Assembly: GCA_946479055.1 (NCBI GenBank)
Contig: CAMLEX010000054.1
Coordinates: 1 to 12,631 of the forward strand
Source: an uncultured Bacteroidota bacterium
GTDB taxonomy: Bacteria; Bacteroidota; Bacteroidia; Chitinophagales; Chitinophagaceae
Length of the DNA stretch: 12,631 nt
Direction: 5' to 3'
This document shows, in pieces, positions 1 to 7,361 of the stretch. Within the stretch, counting starts at the first letter, position 1. Each line of letters starts with the position of its first letter. A model generated the notes under the pieces. That model was not told the origin of the DNA and made no database searches. It was given only the letters and a program-made list of their open reading frames with translations. Made by a program: the position numbers and the translations under genes.

Positions 1-160
1 TGTACTTCATTTTATTTTTTTTAATGAAGGGGTTTTATATTAATGGCTGCGTCCGGCTTCGTATCCGATTATGAAACAGATCCCTCCAAAAACGTGGAAA
101 TAATACCACATCTGCATACAATATCCAGGATTGTAGTTCAAAAATTCAGCTTTATAAATG

Positions 161-190
161 GCAGCGAACGGGCATAAAGCCCGGGGCTGC
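161..190 (+). other. GC-rich two-part hairpin upstream of the phosphoesterase gene
   Basis: The arms GCAGC (161-165) and GCTGC (186-190) enclose a second perfect pair, CGGGC (169-173) and GCCCG (179-183), around the loop ATAAA. The internal loop is GAA on one side and GG on the other. No T-run follows, so it is not a classic intrinsic terminator. It stands out against its AT-rich surroundings and ends 104 bases before the start codon at 295. It could be a processed 3' end of an upstream transcript or a structured leader; no known riboswitch class was recognised. Confidence 0.45.
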
Positions 191-228
191 ATAACCAGTG
201 GATTAATACGTCGTGCAAATTATCAGCC

Positions 229-236
229 TAATTTTG
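229..236 (+). promoter_or_regulatory. Candidate Bacteroidota -7 promoter element
   Basis: TAATTTTG matches the Bacteroidota sigma-ABfrM -7 consensus TAnnTTTG exactly. It would place transcription start near 242 and give a leader of about 50 nt before the ATG at 295. There is no good TTTG or TTG about 19 bases upstream for the -33 element, so this call rests on the -7 box alone and could be chance in AT-rich DNA. Confidence 0.25.
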
Positions 237-294
237 CCACGATATAACAATAAGCGCTGCAAATAGGCCGGAAGCATTTTTATAATTCCAGAGT

Positions 295-1251
295 ATGTTC
301 AATTCCCATTATTTACGACTCGTATGCGGAGTGTTATTTTTTTCTATCGCACACGTTGTTCTCGCTGCTCCCAAAACTGATACGATACCGGGGCTTGCAG
401 TAATGGATAGTTCTATCCATTTTTTGGTCGTGGGAGATTGGGGCAGAATGGGATCATTATCCCAGCGGAAAGTAGCCGATGCAATGGCCAGCGCAGGCCG
501 GCAGTTAGGCATTTCATTTATCATTACTACAGGCGATAATTTTTATCCTTCCGGTGTTTCGGATGTCAAAGATTCACAATGGATCTATTCTTTTGAGAAA
601 GTGTATGATGCTCCTTCTCTGCAATGCAGGTGGATGGCCGTATTGGGCAATCATGATTATTGGGCTAATCCGCAGGCGCAGGTTGATTACACTTTCAAAA
701 GCAAACGCTGGTTTATGCCAGCCAGGTATTATGATACCAGTATTGCTATTGGTAAGGATTCGATCCTGTTGATATTTCTTGATACAGAACCAATGGAAAG
801 ACAAATAAGAAGTATACCAACAGACAGTAATAAATATTTACCATGCTATGTTGATGAACAGTTGAATTGGTTAAAAAAAATACTAGATGGCAGTTCAGCC
901 AAATGGAAAATCGTAGTCGGTCATCATCCACTGCATACCGGTGGAAGCAGGCGACATAACAGGCGGGTCAAAAAACTCAGAAACTTGCTTCAGCCTGTTC
1001 TTTCTGATAATAATGTAAACTTTTATTTGTCTGGTCACGAACATCACTTGGAATTGCTGAAGCCCAAAGGAACTACTCATTATATCATTTCAGGTGCCGG
1101 ATCAGAGACACGGCATGTTGGATGGCTTAAATGCTACCGCCGCTTCGCTGCCAGGCAAAGAGGTTTTGTAAGCATTTCTGTATCGTCAAAAGAATGGCTG
1201 GTACAATTTATCAATGATAAAGAAAAAGTTATATACAGGTATAACTTGTGA
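295..1251 (+). CDS. Exported purple-acid-phosphatase-like (ACP5/TRAP-type) metallophosphoesterase
   Basis: This 318-residue protein is a predicted binuclear-metal phosphomonoesterase of the calcineurin-like superfamily, closest in motif layout to tartrate-resistant acid phosphatase (ACP5). Visible motifs are GDWG (47-50), GDNFYPSGV (80-88), GNHDYW (118-123), GHHPLHTGG (209-217) and SGHEHH (246-251). By family analogy the metal ligands are D48, D81, Y84, N119, H210, H248 and H250. Y84 sits at the position of the iron-binding tyrosine that gives purple acid phosphatases their colour. Residues 1-25 form a signal peptide (hydrophobic core LVCGVLFFSIAHVVLAA, probable cleavage after the AA), so the enzyme should act in the periplasm or outside the cell. 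The ATG at 295 gives exactly this signal peptide. There is no adjacent operon partner. The physiological substrate cannot be read from the sequence; phosphate scavenging is a guess. Confidence 0.93.
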   Translation: MFNSHYLRLVCGVLFFSIAHVVLAAPKTDTIPGLAVMDSSIHFLVVGDWGRMGSLSQRKVADAMASAGRQLGISFIITTGDNFYPSGVSDVKDSQWIYSFEKVYDAPSLQCRWMAVLGNHDYWANPQAQVDYTFKSKRWFMPARYYDTSIAIGKDSILLIFLDTEPMERQIRSIPTDSNKYLPCYVDEQLNWLKKILDGSSAKWKIVVGHHPLHTGGSRRHNRRVKKLRNLLQPVLSDNNVNFYLSGHEHHLELLKPKGTTHYIISGAGSETRHVGWLKCYRRFAARQRGFVSISVSSKEWLVQFINDKEKVIYRYNL

Positions 1252-1442
1252 AATAAGTTTCCAACCGATAGGAAAGTTTAACCCCACGACTTAACAATCT
1301 TGTGGATGATTTTATGTGGCAAATGTCGATGTAGTATAGAAACTACTACCATAAAAAGATTCCTGCCTTGTTTAATGGAAGATTCACGAAATAGCTTCAA
1401 AAGGAATCATAATATATTGGCTACCTCTTTTTACTTAGCTAC

Positions 1443-1473
1443 TATGGTTTAACTTTATTCATAATAAACCGTA
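1443..1473 (+). promoter_or_regulatory. Hairpin just upstream of the DUF4342 start
   Basis: TATGGTTTA (1443-1451) pairs with TAAACCGTA (1465-1473), with one U-G wobble and a 13-nt loop. The 3' arm ends six bases before the ATG at 1480. If transcribed it would lie in the ribosome landing zone and could affect translation. It is AT-rich and short, so its significance is uncertain. Confidence 0.25.
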
Positions 1474-1479
1474 ACTATT

Positions 1480-1731
1480 ATGGCTTCCACTTTTAAAGAA
1501 ACCTTTACTGTTAAAGGTGAACAATTACTTAAAAAAATTAAAGAGCTGATAGAAGAAGGTAATGTCAGAAAAATTACAATTCATGATAAAACAGGTAAAG
1601 AGATCATGTCATTCCCGTTGACGATAGGTGTAGTAGGTGCAGTACTGGCACCGGTGCTGGCAGCTGTGGGTGCATTGGCTGCTTTAATTGGTGAATGCAC
1701 CATAGCTGTAGAAAGAGAAGAAAAAAATTGA
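1480..1731 (+). CDS. DUF4342 family small protein
   Basis: This 83-residue protein matches the DUF4342 pattern. It has a charged amphipathic N-terminal half (FKETFTVKGEQLLKKIKELI from residue 5), a short basic strand-like stretch (NVRKITIHDKTGKEIMSFPL, 28-47), a hydrophobic Gly/Ala/Val-rich segment at about 48-71 that could span or dip into a membrane, and a charged tail (VEREEKN). The ATG at 1480 is the only sensible start and gives the complete family length. No enzyme motif is visible and the family has no established function that I know of. It stands alone: 228 bp separate it from the gene upstream and 90 bp from the oxidoreductase downstream, both on the same strand. Co-transcription with the latter is possible but not shown. 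Confidence 0.85.
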   Translation: MASTFKETFTVKGEQLLKKIKELIEEGNVRKITIHDKTGKEIMSFPLTIGVVGAVLAPVLAAVGALAALIGECTIAVEREEKN

Positions 1732-1821
1732 AGAGCAGGTACTTTGTGACGGTGAGATATGGGAAGAATACAGCAATGCCCGTTGAAGAATAGCTTAACT
1801 TTCAGGCAGTAACAATTCTTT

Positions 1822-2877
1822 ATGAACAGAAACTCATTTCTTCTCTATGGCGCCAATGGTTACACAGGTGGGTTGATTGCAAAATATGCGGCGCAGTATG
1901 GCTTGAATCCAATATTAGCCGGCCGCAGGGAAGATGCTATTAAACCACTTGCCGACCAATTAAAATTATCCTATAAGATTTTCGATCTTAGCAATACAAC
2001 TCAACTAATAGCAGCGCTGCAGGATGTAAAAGTAGTCGTACATGCAGCAGGGCCTTTTTCCAATACAGCCCGGCAAATGATAGATGCCTGCCTGCAAGCT
2101 GGGACTCATTATTTAGATATTAACGGCGATATCCAGGTATTTGAACAAATAAAAAGTTTGGATGCAGTGGCTAAAGAAAAAAATATCATGCTGTTGCCGG
2201 GTGTAGGTTTTGATGTAGTACCAACCGATTGTATGGCCTTGCATTTGAAAAATAAATTGCCGGATGCCACGCATTTAAAACTGGCTTTTGCTTCTATTGG
2301 TGGTGCCGTGTCACATGGTACTGCTATGACGATTGTAACCAAATTGGGAGAAGGCGGCGCTGCAAGAGAAAACGGCCAGATAGTTAAAAAACCATTGGGT
2401 GAAAAAGGCATGTGGGTGGATTTTGGTACAACAAAATTATTCGTGATGTCCATTCCGTGGGGCGATGTATCTACAGCCCATTTTACCACCGGTATTCCCA
2501 ACATAGAGTCTTACACGGCAGTAAAACCCGCCGCCTATAAAATATTGAAATTGCAAAAATTGTTTAACTGGTTGCTGAGAAAGGAAGGAATTAAAAATAT
2601 TATCCGTAAAAAAATAAAGCAACGACCAGCCGGACCCGATGATGAAATGAGAAGCAAAGCAAAAAGTTTGGTATGGGGCGAGGCGAGCAATGCAAAGAAT
2701 GAAACCATTACTGCTCATTTTACCTGTGCTGATGGTTATACAATTACTGCACTCAGCAGTTTGATCATTGCAAAAAAAGTATTGGAAGGAAATTTTAAAC
2801 CCGGTTACCAGACACCGGCCGCCTGCTATGGCGAAGAGTTGATAATGGAGATACCGGGAACCGTGAAAAGCAGTTGA
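1822..2877 (+). CDS. Saccharopine-dehydrogenase-like NAD(P)-binding oxidoreductase (trans-acting enoyl reductase family)
   Basis: This 351-residue protein opens with a Rossmann nucleotide-binding motif, YGANGYTG (9-16). It is followed by AGR (33-35), which suits NADP preference, HAAGPF (74-79), YLDINGD (97-103) and PGVGFDVVPTDC (126-137). This order is typical of the saccharopine dehydrogenase-like / trans-acting enoyl reductase family (mycobacterial Rv2953-like), in which the Rossmann domain is followed by a mixed alpha/beta domain. The length of about 350 residues is normal for the short bacterial members, and true lysine-pathway saccharopine dehydrogenases differ. No signal peptide is present, so it is cytosolic. 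The ATG at 1822 places the nucleotide motif at the N-terminus as expected. No polyketide synthase, lipid-synthesis or lysine genes lie nearby, so the substrate is unknown. Confidence 0.88.
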   Translation: MNRNSFLLYGANGYTGGLIAKYAAQYGLNPILAGRREDAIKPLADQLKLSYKIFDLSNTTQLIAALQDVKVVVHAAGPFSNTARQMIDACLQAGTHYLDINGDIQVFEQIKSLDAVAKEKNIMLLPGVGFDVVPTDCMALHLKNKLPDATHLKLAFASIGGAVSHGTAMTIVTKLGEGGAARENGQIVKKPLGEKGMWVDFGTTKLFVMSIPWGDVSTAHFTTGIPNIESYTAVKPAAYKILKLQKLFNWLLRKEGIKNIIRKKIKQRPAGPDDEMRSKAKSLVWGEASNAKNETITAHFTCADGYTITALSSLIIAKKVLEGNFKPGYQTPAACYGEELIMEIPGTVKSS

Positions 2878-3022
2878 TAATTTTTAGAGAATGAATATTT
2901 ATTCAATACCCGGGATCGATCTATTCATTATTAACAACAAATAAAAGTTCAATGATGAAGTGACACCGGGGCTACATCAATTCATCAAAAAGTAAGTAGC
3001 TTAGTATCTCAACCTAATAAAA

Positions 3023-3685
3023 ATGACTAAAAAATATTCAACAAAAAGATTTATTTCATTTTTTGCAATACTTATCTGCCTTTCTGTTGTAACAGCATTT
3101 ATACCAGGAAATACAAAGCCTGGCTGGCAATCATTATTTGATGGAAAGACATTGAACAACTGGAAGGTTGGTAACAATGGCGGCACTTTCAGCGTTGAAA
3201 ATGGAATGATTGTAGTGAACGGCCCGGTAGCGCATTTGTTTTATGATGGAGATATAAACAATCACCAGTTTAAAAATTTTGAATTTAAAGCGGATGTGAT
3301 GACCACGCCGGGATCTAATTCCGGAATATATTTTCATACGGAATACCAGCAGGATGGCTGGCCCGAAAGAGGCTACGAGGCACAAGTAAACAACTCGCAT
3401 ACTGATTGGCGTAGAACCGGCAGTTTGTACGGAATACAGGATGTGAAAGAAGTTTATGTAAAGGACAACGAATGGTATACAGAGTATATTAAAGTACAGG
3501 GAAAAAGGATCGTGATTAAAATAAATGATAAAACAGTCGTTGACTATACTGAACCGGATAATGTAGAACGCTCCGAAGGCAATTCACTACGCAAACTTTC
3601 AAGCGGGACTTTTGCCCTGCAGGGCCATGATCCTAAAAGTAAAGTATACTACAAAAACATTTTAGTAAAAGTATTGCCAGATTAA
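3023..3685 (+). CDS. Exported DUF1080 / 3-keto-disaccharide hydrolase family protein
   Basis: This 220-residue protein has a signal peptide (KRFISFFAILICLSVVTAF, residues 8-26) followed by one DUF1080 (PF06439) jelly-roll domain from about residue 34 to 218. Family hallmarks in order are GWQSLFDGKTLNNW (34-47), SNSGIYFH (98-105), GYEAQVNN (117-124), TGSLYG (132-137), ALQGHDP (198-204) and YYKNI (209-213). The fold is concanavalin/LamG-like. Family members act on, or bind, oxidised sugars and glycosides in the periplasm, and the Pfam name 3-keto-disaccharide hydrolase reflects this. Here the protein is a single-domain, normal-length member. No GMC/GFO oxidoreductase or sugar transporter, the usual partners, is adjacent. 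The alditol-oxidase-like gene about 1.5 kb downstream is the only other sugar-type enzyme nearby, and a joint role is only speculation. Confidence 0.92.
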   Translation: MTKKYSTKRFISFFAILICLSVVTAFIPGNTKPGWQSLFDGKTLNNWKVGNNGGTFSVENGMIVVNGPVAHLFYDGDINNHQFKNFEFKADVMTTPGSNSGIYFHTEYQQDGWPERGYEAQVNNSHTDWRRTGSLYGIQDVKEVYVKDNEWYTEYIKVQGKRIVIKINDKTVVDYTEPDNVERSEGNSLRKLSSGTFALQGHDPKSKVYYKNILVKVLPD

Positions 3686-3707
3686 CCCTTGATGTTAGTG
3701 TGTTTCT

Positions 3708-3745
3708 GCACAACCGTTCAACATTTTTACTTTATTGAACAGTGC
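3708..3745 (+). terminator. Inverted repeat after the DUF1080 gene, possible terminator
   Basis: GTTCAA (3716-3721) pairs with TTGAAC (3735-3740), and the outer bases GCAC (3708-3711) can pair with GTGC (3742-3745). The structure begins 22 bases after the stop codon. No T-run follows, so it may be a transcript 3'-end stabiliser or coincidence and not a Rho-independent terminator. Confidence 0.2.
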
Positions 3746-3880
3746 GGATGACTGCGACTGATGAGGAGCCTCTTTGACTACTCTTCAATACAATGATACA
3801 CTACGGAGTAAGAGCAGTTATATTTAAAGGTTATCCTGCTTTTTGTTTGCTAATATTGCGAGATTGAAAAATAAATTGCC

Positions 3881-4921
3881 ATGCATATAGAATCTGATAT
3901 TAAACTTGGTTTTAAAGATGTAATGTTAAGACCCAAACGTTCCACTCTCAGTTCAAGGTCAGAAGTATCCTTAATCCGGAAATTTAAATTTTTGCATAGC
4001 GGCACTACATGGGAAGGCATTCCCATTATGGCAGCAAATATGGATACAGTAGGAACCATGGAAATGGCCAAAGTCCTGGCATCGCATCAACTGTTTACCG
4101 CTATCCACAAACATTATACACCGGCGCAATGGAAAACGTTTATGAAAAACGGCGGGAAAAGTATGACGGAACATATTGCTATAAGCTCCGGCACCAGTAC
4201 TGCTGATGCCAAAAAACTGGACCTTATTTTAAAGGAAAATGCTTCTTTACGATTCATCTGTATTGATGTGGCCAATGGCTACTCTGAAAAGTTTGTGGCG
4301 TTTGTAAAAGCTACCAGGAACAAATATCCCGGTAAAGTTATCATGGCAGGCAATGTTGTAACAGGAGAAATGGTGGAAGAATTGTTACTCGCAGGTGCCG
4401 ATATTATTAAAGTAGGAATCGGCCCGGGTTCTGTATGCACTACCCGTGTAAAAACCGGTGTGGGATATCCGCAGTTATCGGCCATTATTGAATGTTCGGA
4501 TGCTGCACATGGTTTGGGTGGCCAGATTATTTCAGACGGCGGATGCAAAGTACCGGGTGATGTAGTGAAAGCATTTGGAGGTGGCGCCGATTTTGTGATG
4601 CTGGGCGGCATGCTGGCAGGTCATGAAGAAAGTGGCGGTGAGTTAATTGAAAAAGAGGGCAAGCAGTATAAGTTTTTTTATGGCATGAGTTCTGAAACAG
4701 CAATGAAAAAATATGCCGGTGGTGTGGCCGATTACCGTGCTTCTGAAGGGAAGACAACACAAATTCCTTACCGGGGTTTTGTGACTGACACAGTGCAGGA
4801 TATTTTAGGCGGACTTCGTTCTGCCTGCACCTATGTGGGAGCAAAAGCGTTAAAGGAACTCAGCAAACGAACCACTTTTATACGTGTAGAAGAACAACAG
4901 AATGAGTGGTTTGCTGAATAG
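3881..4921 (+). CDS. guaC: GMP reductase
   Basis: This 346-residue protein catalyses NADPH-dependent reductive deamination of GMP to IMP plus ammonia, moving guanine nucleotides back to the purine branch point in the cytosol. It is an IMPDH/GMPR-family TIM barrel without the CBS-domain insert found in IMP dehydrogenase, and its length matches E. coli GuaC (347) almost exactly. Motifs are [10 protein letters not shown] (50-59), DVANGY (129-134), AGNVVT (156-161), the catalytic loop [11 protein letters not shown] (179-189) with nucleophile Cys186, the phosphate-binding [10 protein letters not shown] (218-227) and [12 protein letters not shown] (240-251), and RASEGKT (286-292). Thr188 and Glu289 fall at the same numbers as the catalytic residues described for human GMPR2. 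The ATG at 3881 gives the correct N-terminus. The gene stands alone; no purine operon is visible. Confidence 0.97.
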   Translation: MHIESDIKLGFKDVMLRPKRSTLSSRSEVSLIRKFKFLHSGTTWEGIPIMAANMDTVGTMEMAKVLASHQLFTAIHKHYTPAQWKTFMKNGGKSMTEHIAISSGTSTADAKKLDLILKENASLRFICIDVANGYSEKFVAFVKATRNKYPGKVIMAGNVVTGEMVEELLLAGADIIKVGIGPGSVCTTRVKTGVGYPQLSAIIECSDAAHGLGGQIISDGGCKVPGDVVKAFGGGADFVMLGGMLAGHEESGGELIEKEGKQYKFFYGMSSETAMKKYAGGVADYRASEGKTTQIPYRGFVTDTVQDILGGLRSACTYVGAKALKELSKRTTFIRVEEQQNEWFAE

Positions 4922-5136
4922 TTGTGTTTCATTTTCCCGCCGGACTATTTTTTGTTTGTTACAACAATGCTGATTCTTTTTAATATCATCAAATAACTTA
5001 ATTACGCACCTTTTTTCTTATTCAATAATGAAAGCGATCATAATTGAAATTGTGCGCAAGATCAAGTAAGGATATATTAAAAACTGAAATTAGCTACTGT
5101 ATATAAATATTATCATCAATAGACAATTAAAATAAT

Positions 5137-6489
5137 ATGGATAAACGGATATTTTTAAAAACATCATCGGCTATAGCCAGCGGTGTTTTGCTCTCCCGTT
5201 TTGTATCCTGTGTACCTAAAGACAATATGGAGCATTTAAAAAACTGGGCAGGCAACTTAGAGTACAGTACAGGTAATGTGCATTATCCCAAAACAGTGGA
5301 GGAGGCGCAGGAAGTTGTAAAAAAGTGTAAGAAACTTAAAGCCCTTGGTTCAAGACATTCTTTCAATAAAATAGCGGACAGTACAGAAAACCAGGTTTCG
5401 CTGAAAGAGTTCAATAAAGTAGTATCGTTAGACGCAGCAGCAAATACAGTAACGGTAGAGAGCGGTATGAAGTATGGCGAATTGGCTCCATATCTTCAAG
5501 AAAAGGGTTTTGCCTTGCATAACCTGGCTTCACTGCCACATATAACTATCGCAGGGGCTATAGCCACCGCCACTCATGGTTCCGGCATAAAGAATGGTAA
5601 TCTGTCAACAGGGATTTCGGCTATTGAATTTGTAAACGCTGCCGGTGACTTAGTTGCTTTATCAAAAAAGAAAGATGGGGAGCAGTTTAATGGAGCTGTT
5701 GTGGCGCTGGGTGCATTAGGTGTTGTAACAAAGCTTACCCTTGATCTTCAACCTGCATTCAATATGAAGCAGGTTGTATATCGCAATCTGCCAATGATAG
5801 AATTGGAAAACAATTTCAATGAAATTATGTCAAGCGGCTATAGTGTAAGCTTATTTACTGATTGGAAAAACAAGAATGTCAGCGAAGTTTGGATCAAGAG
5901 CCGGGCTGAGAATGGTGAAGGTGGGACAGCACCAGAATTATTTGGAGCAAAGCTTGCCACAAAAAATCTGCACCCAATAGAAACAGAATCTGCAGAAAAT
6001 TGTACGGAACAAATGGGCATAGCCGGTCACTGGTATGAAAGAATGCCGCATTTTAAAATGGGTTTTAAGCCGAGTGCCGGTAAAGAATTGCAGAGCGAAT
6101 ACTTTGTTCCTATTGAACATGCTTACAGTGCCATGATGGCTATGGAGAAATTGCACGAAAAGATAACTCCTCATCTTTTTATTTCTGAAATCCGCACCAT
6201 TAATGCAGATGATTTTTGGATGAGCCCCTGTTACAAAAAAACCTGTGTAGCCCTGCATACTACCTGGAAACAGGAAACAGATACTGTGATGAATTTGCTG
6301 CCGCTCATTGAAGAGCAACTGGCGCCCTTTAATGTTAAGCCGCATTGGGCAAAGTTATTTACTATCCCGTCCCCGGTTCTGCAATCCCGGTATGAAAAAT
6401 TGAATGACTTTAAGCAATTAATAAACCAATACGATCCGGACGGAAAATTCAGAAATGAATTTTTAGACAAGAGTCTTTATAGCAGTTAA
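5137..6489 (+). CDS. Alditol/xylitol-oxidase-like FAD-dependent oxidoreductase, exported
   Basis: This 450-residue flavoprotein belongs to the VAO/PCMH (FAD_binding_4) group and lines up closely with Streptomyces alditol oxidase (AldO), which oxidises xylitol or sorbitol to the aldose and makes H2O2. NWAGN (36-40) begins the mature domain. GSRHSF (71-76) holds His74, the expected covalent FAD attachment site. ASLPHITIAGAIATATHGSG (131-150) is the FAD diphosphate region. By recalled AldO numbering, E351, R353, H374, T376 and K406 match the active-site residues E320, R322, H343, T345 and K375, with the same spacings from R353 onward. Residues 1-26 (KRIFLKTSSAIASGVLLSRF, then a Cys) resemble a Tat-type signal with KR in place of RR; Cys25 could even be lipidated. 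The family is also near D-arabinono-/L-gulono-lactone oxidases, but AldO is the better match. Confidence 0.92.
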   Translation: MDKRIFLKTSSAIASGVLLSRFVSCVPKDNMEHLKNWAGNLEYSTGNVHYPKTVEEAQEVVKKCKKLKALGSRHSFNKIADSTENQVSLKEFNKVVSLDAAANTVTVESGMKYGELAPYLQEKGFALHNLASLPHITIAGAIATATHGSGIKNGNLSTGISAIEFVNAAGDLVALSKKKDGEQFNGAVVALGALGVVTKLTLDLQPAFNMKQVVYRNLPMIELENNFNEIMSSGYSVSLFTDWKNKNVSEVWIKSRAENGEGGTAPELFGAKLATKNLHPIETESAENCTEQMGIAGHWYERMPHFKMGFKPSAGKELQSEYFVPIEHAYSAMMAMEKLHEKITPHLFISEIRTINADDFWMSPCYKKTCVALHTTWKQETDTVMNLLPLIEEQLAPFNVKPHWAKLFTIPSPVLQSRYEKLNDFKQLINQYDPDGKFRNEFLDKSLYSS

Positions 6490-6507
6490 TATGGATGAAA
6501 TTAAAAT

Positions 6508-6526
6508 CCGGTTGCAGAAGAGCCGG
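6508..6526. terminator. Weak inverted repeat between convergent genes
   Basis: CCGGTT (6508-6513) and AGCCGG (6521-6526) form a short stem in the 77-bp gap between the convergent oxidase and DUF2182 genes. On the minus strand the stem is followed by a T-rich stretch. The pairing is only 4 bp plus one mismatched extension, so this is a weak candidate for a shared terminator. Confidence 0.2.
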
Positions 6527-6566
6527 CCACAACACTTATTACAAAAACAAGTCCAAGGCGGAGAAA

Positions 6567-7349
6567 TCATAACACAATTACCAGCACCCCATATATTATT
6601 AATAAACTACCTGCAGCAAATGAAATCCATTTAGACTTTGCAGCTACTTTTTCTATAAGTACAAATGCCGCAATGACCGCCACCCACAGTATATTCATCA
6701 CCCCTGAAACAAAAAGCAGGACCATTAATACCCAGCAACACCCGACACAATAAGCCCCATTTCTAATCCCCATATTTATAGCTCCTTTCTTTCCTTCTTT
6801 CCAATGTTTAACGATGAAATCAAGTGGTGACTTACAAAAGTTTAGACAAGTTTGCTTTAAAGGTGTAAACTGGAAAACTCCTGCAGCTACCAGGATAACC
6901 GATCCAACAATTTTATTGGTTATTATCATGTCTGGATTAAGCCACGATACCTGTTGCAATAGCCATTGCAATAAAGTGGCAATAAGGCTAAAACCACCCC
7001 ACATCACAAAATATCCTATTAACAACCAGGAAGTATTAACGAAAGGACTTTGCCGTTCTCTTCTTTGCCGGTTAACTTTTGCAAAAAGCAATATCAATGG
7101 AGCAACCGAAGGTGTCATCATTGCTATCATCATTACAAACCACATAAGAAACAACAAAACAAAATCAGCAGTCGTCCATGAAGGCGTCATAGGCATGGCA
7201 AAGAACAAGGCATTCATATCCATCACCTCCATTTGCCTGTACAGATAAATAATATAGAACCATGCCAGTAGGCACAGTACAAAAAGACCGCTTACAATAA
7301 TTAAGCGGTCTTTTTTCAAAACATTTTCAAAAGTATTACTGCCGTTCAA
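6567..7349 (-). CDS. DUF2182 multi-pass membrane protein (COG5486-like)
   Basis: This 260-residue protein has about six or seven hydrophobic segments (near 15-37, 62-79, 107-132, 146-162, 200-217, 219-237 and 242-259). DUF2182 hallmarks are MMIAMMTPSVAP (73-84), GVFQFTPLKQTCLNFCKSP (157-175), GAYCVGCCW (198-206) and the VMNILWVA segment (217-224). Conserved cysteines at 168, 172, 201, 204 and 205, together with many Met residues, suggest metal or thiol chemistry at the membrane, but no function is established. The start appears to be TTG at 7349: no ATG occurs in frame until residue 40, which is inside the first loop, and the first membrane segment would then be lost. A second TTG at residue 11 is an alternative. 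It lies 12 bp after the DUF1326 gene in the same frame and is almost certainly co-transcribed and functionally linked. Confidence 0.9.
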   Translation of the reverse strand: MNGSNTFENVLKKDRLIIVSGLFVLCLLAWFYIIYLYRQMEVMDMNALFFAMPMTPSWTTADFVLLFLMWFVMMIAMMTPSVAPLILLFAKVNRQRRERQSPFVNTSWLLIGYFVMWGGFSLIATLLQWLLQQVSWLNPDMIITNKIVGSVILVAAGVFQFTPLKQTCLNFCKSPLDFIVKHWKEGKKGAINMGIRNGAYCVGCCWVLMVLLFVSGVMNILWVAVIAAFVLIEKVAAKSKWISFAAGSLLIIYGVLVIVL

Positions 7350-7361
7350 ATTTAAAATCGT

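Larger units (their letters stand above)
1..294. other. Upstream non-coding region with two hairpins
   Basis: None of the three plus-strand frames carries an open reading frame entering from the left edge; all hit stops within about 75 bases. A weak AT-rich inverted repeat (CTTCATT at 5-11, AATGAAG at 23-29, with a T-rich loop) could be the terminator of a gene to the left. A GC-rich hairpin lies at 161-190 and a promoter-like box at 229-236, both described separately. The rest is probably the promoter and leader of the metallophosphoesterase gene that starts at 295. Confidence 0.5.

Noticed and set aside
2109..2504. 131-codon minus-strand frame inside the saccharopine-dehydrogenase-like gene
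   Set aside because: It is an antisense shadow of a well-supported gene with clear motifs on the plus strand.
3881..4921. IMP dehydrogenase (guaB) in place of GMP reductase
   Set aside because: There is no CBS-domain insert, the length is 346 residues, and Cys186/Thr188/Glu289 fall at GMP reductase positions.
295..6489. A single multi-gene operon or pathway across the six plus-strand genes
   Set aside because: Gaps of about 90-230 bp, some with hairpins, and unrelated functions argue for independent units; no shared substrate can be shown.
6814..7248. 144-codon plus-strand frame opposite the DUF2182 gene
   Set aside because: The opposite strand encodes the DUF2182 motifs; this frame has no recognisable features.
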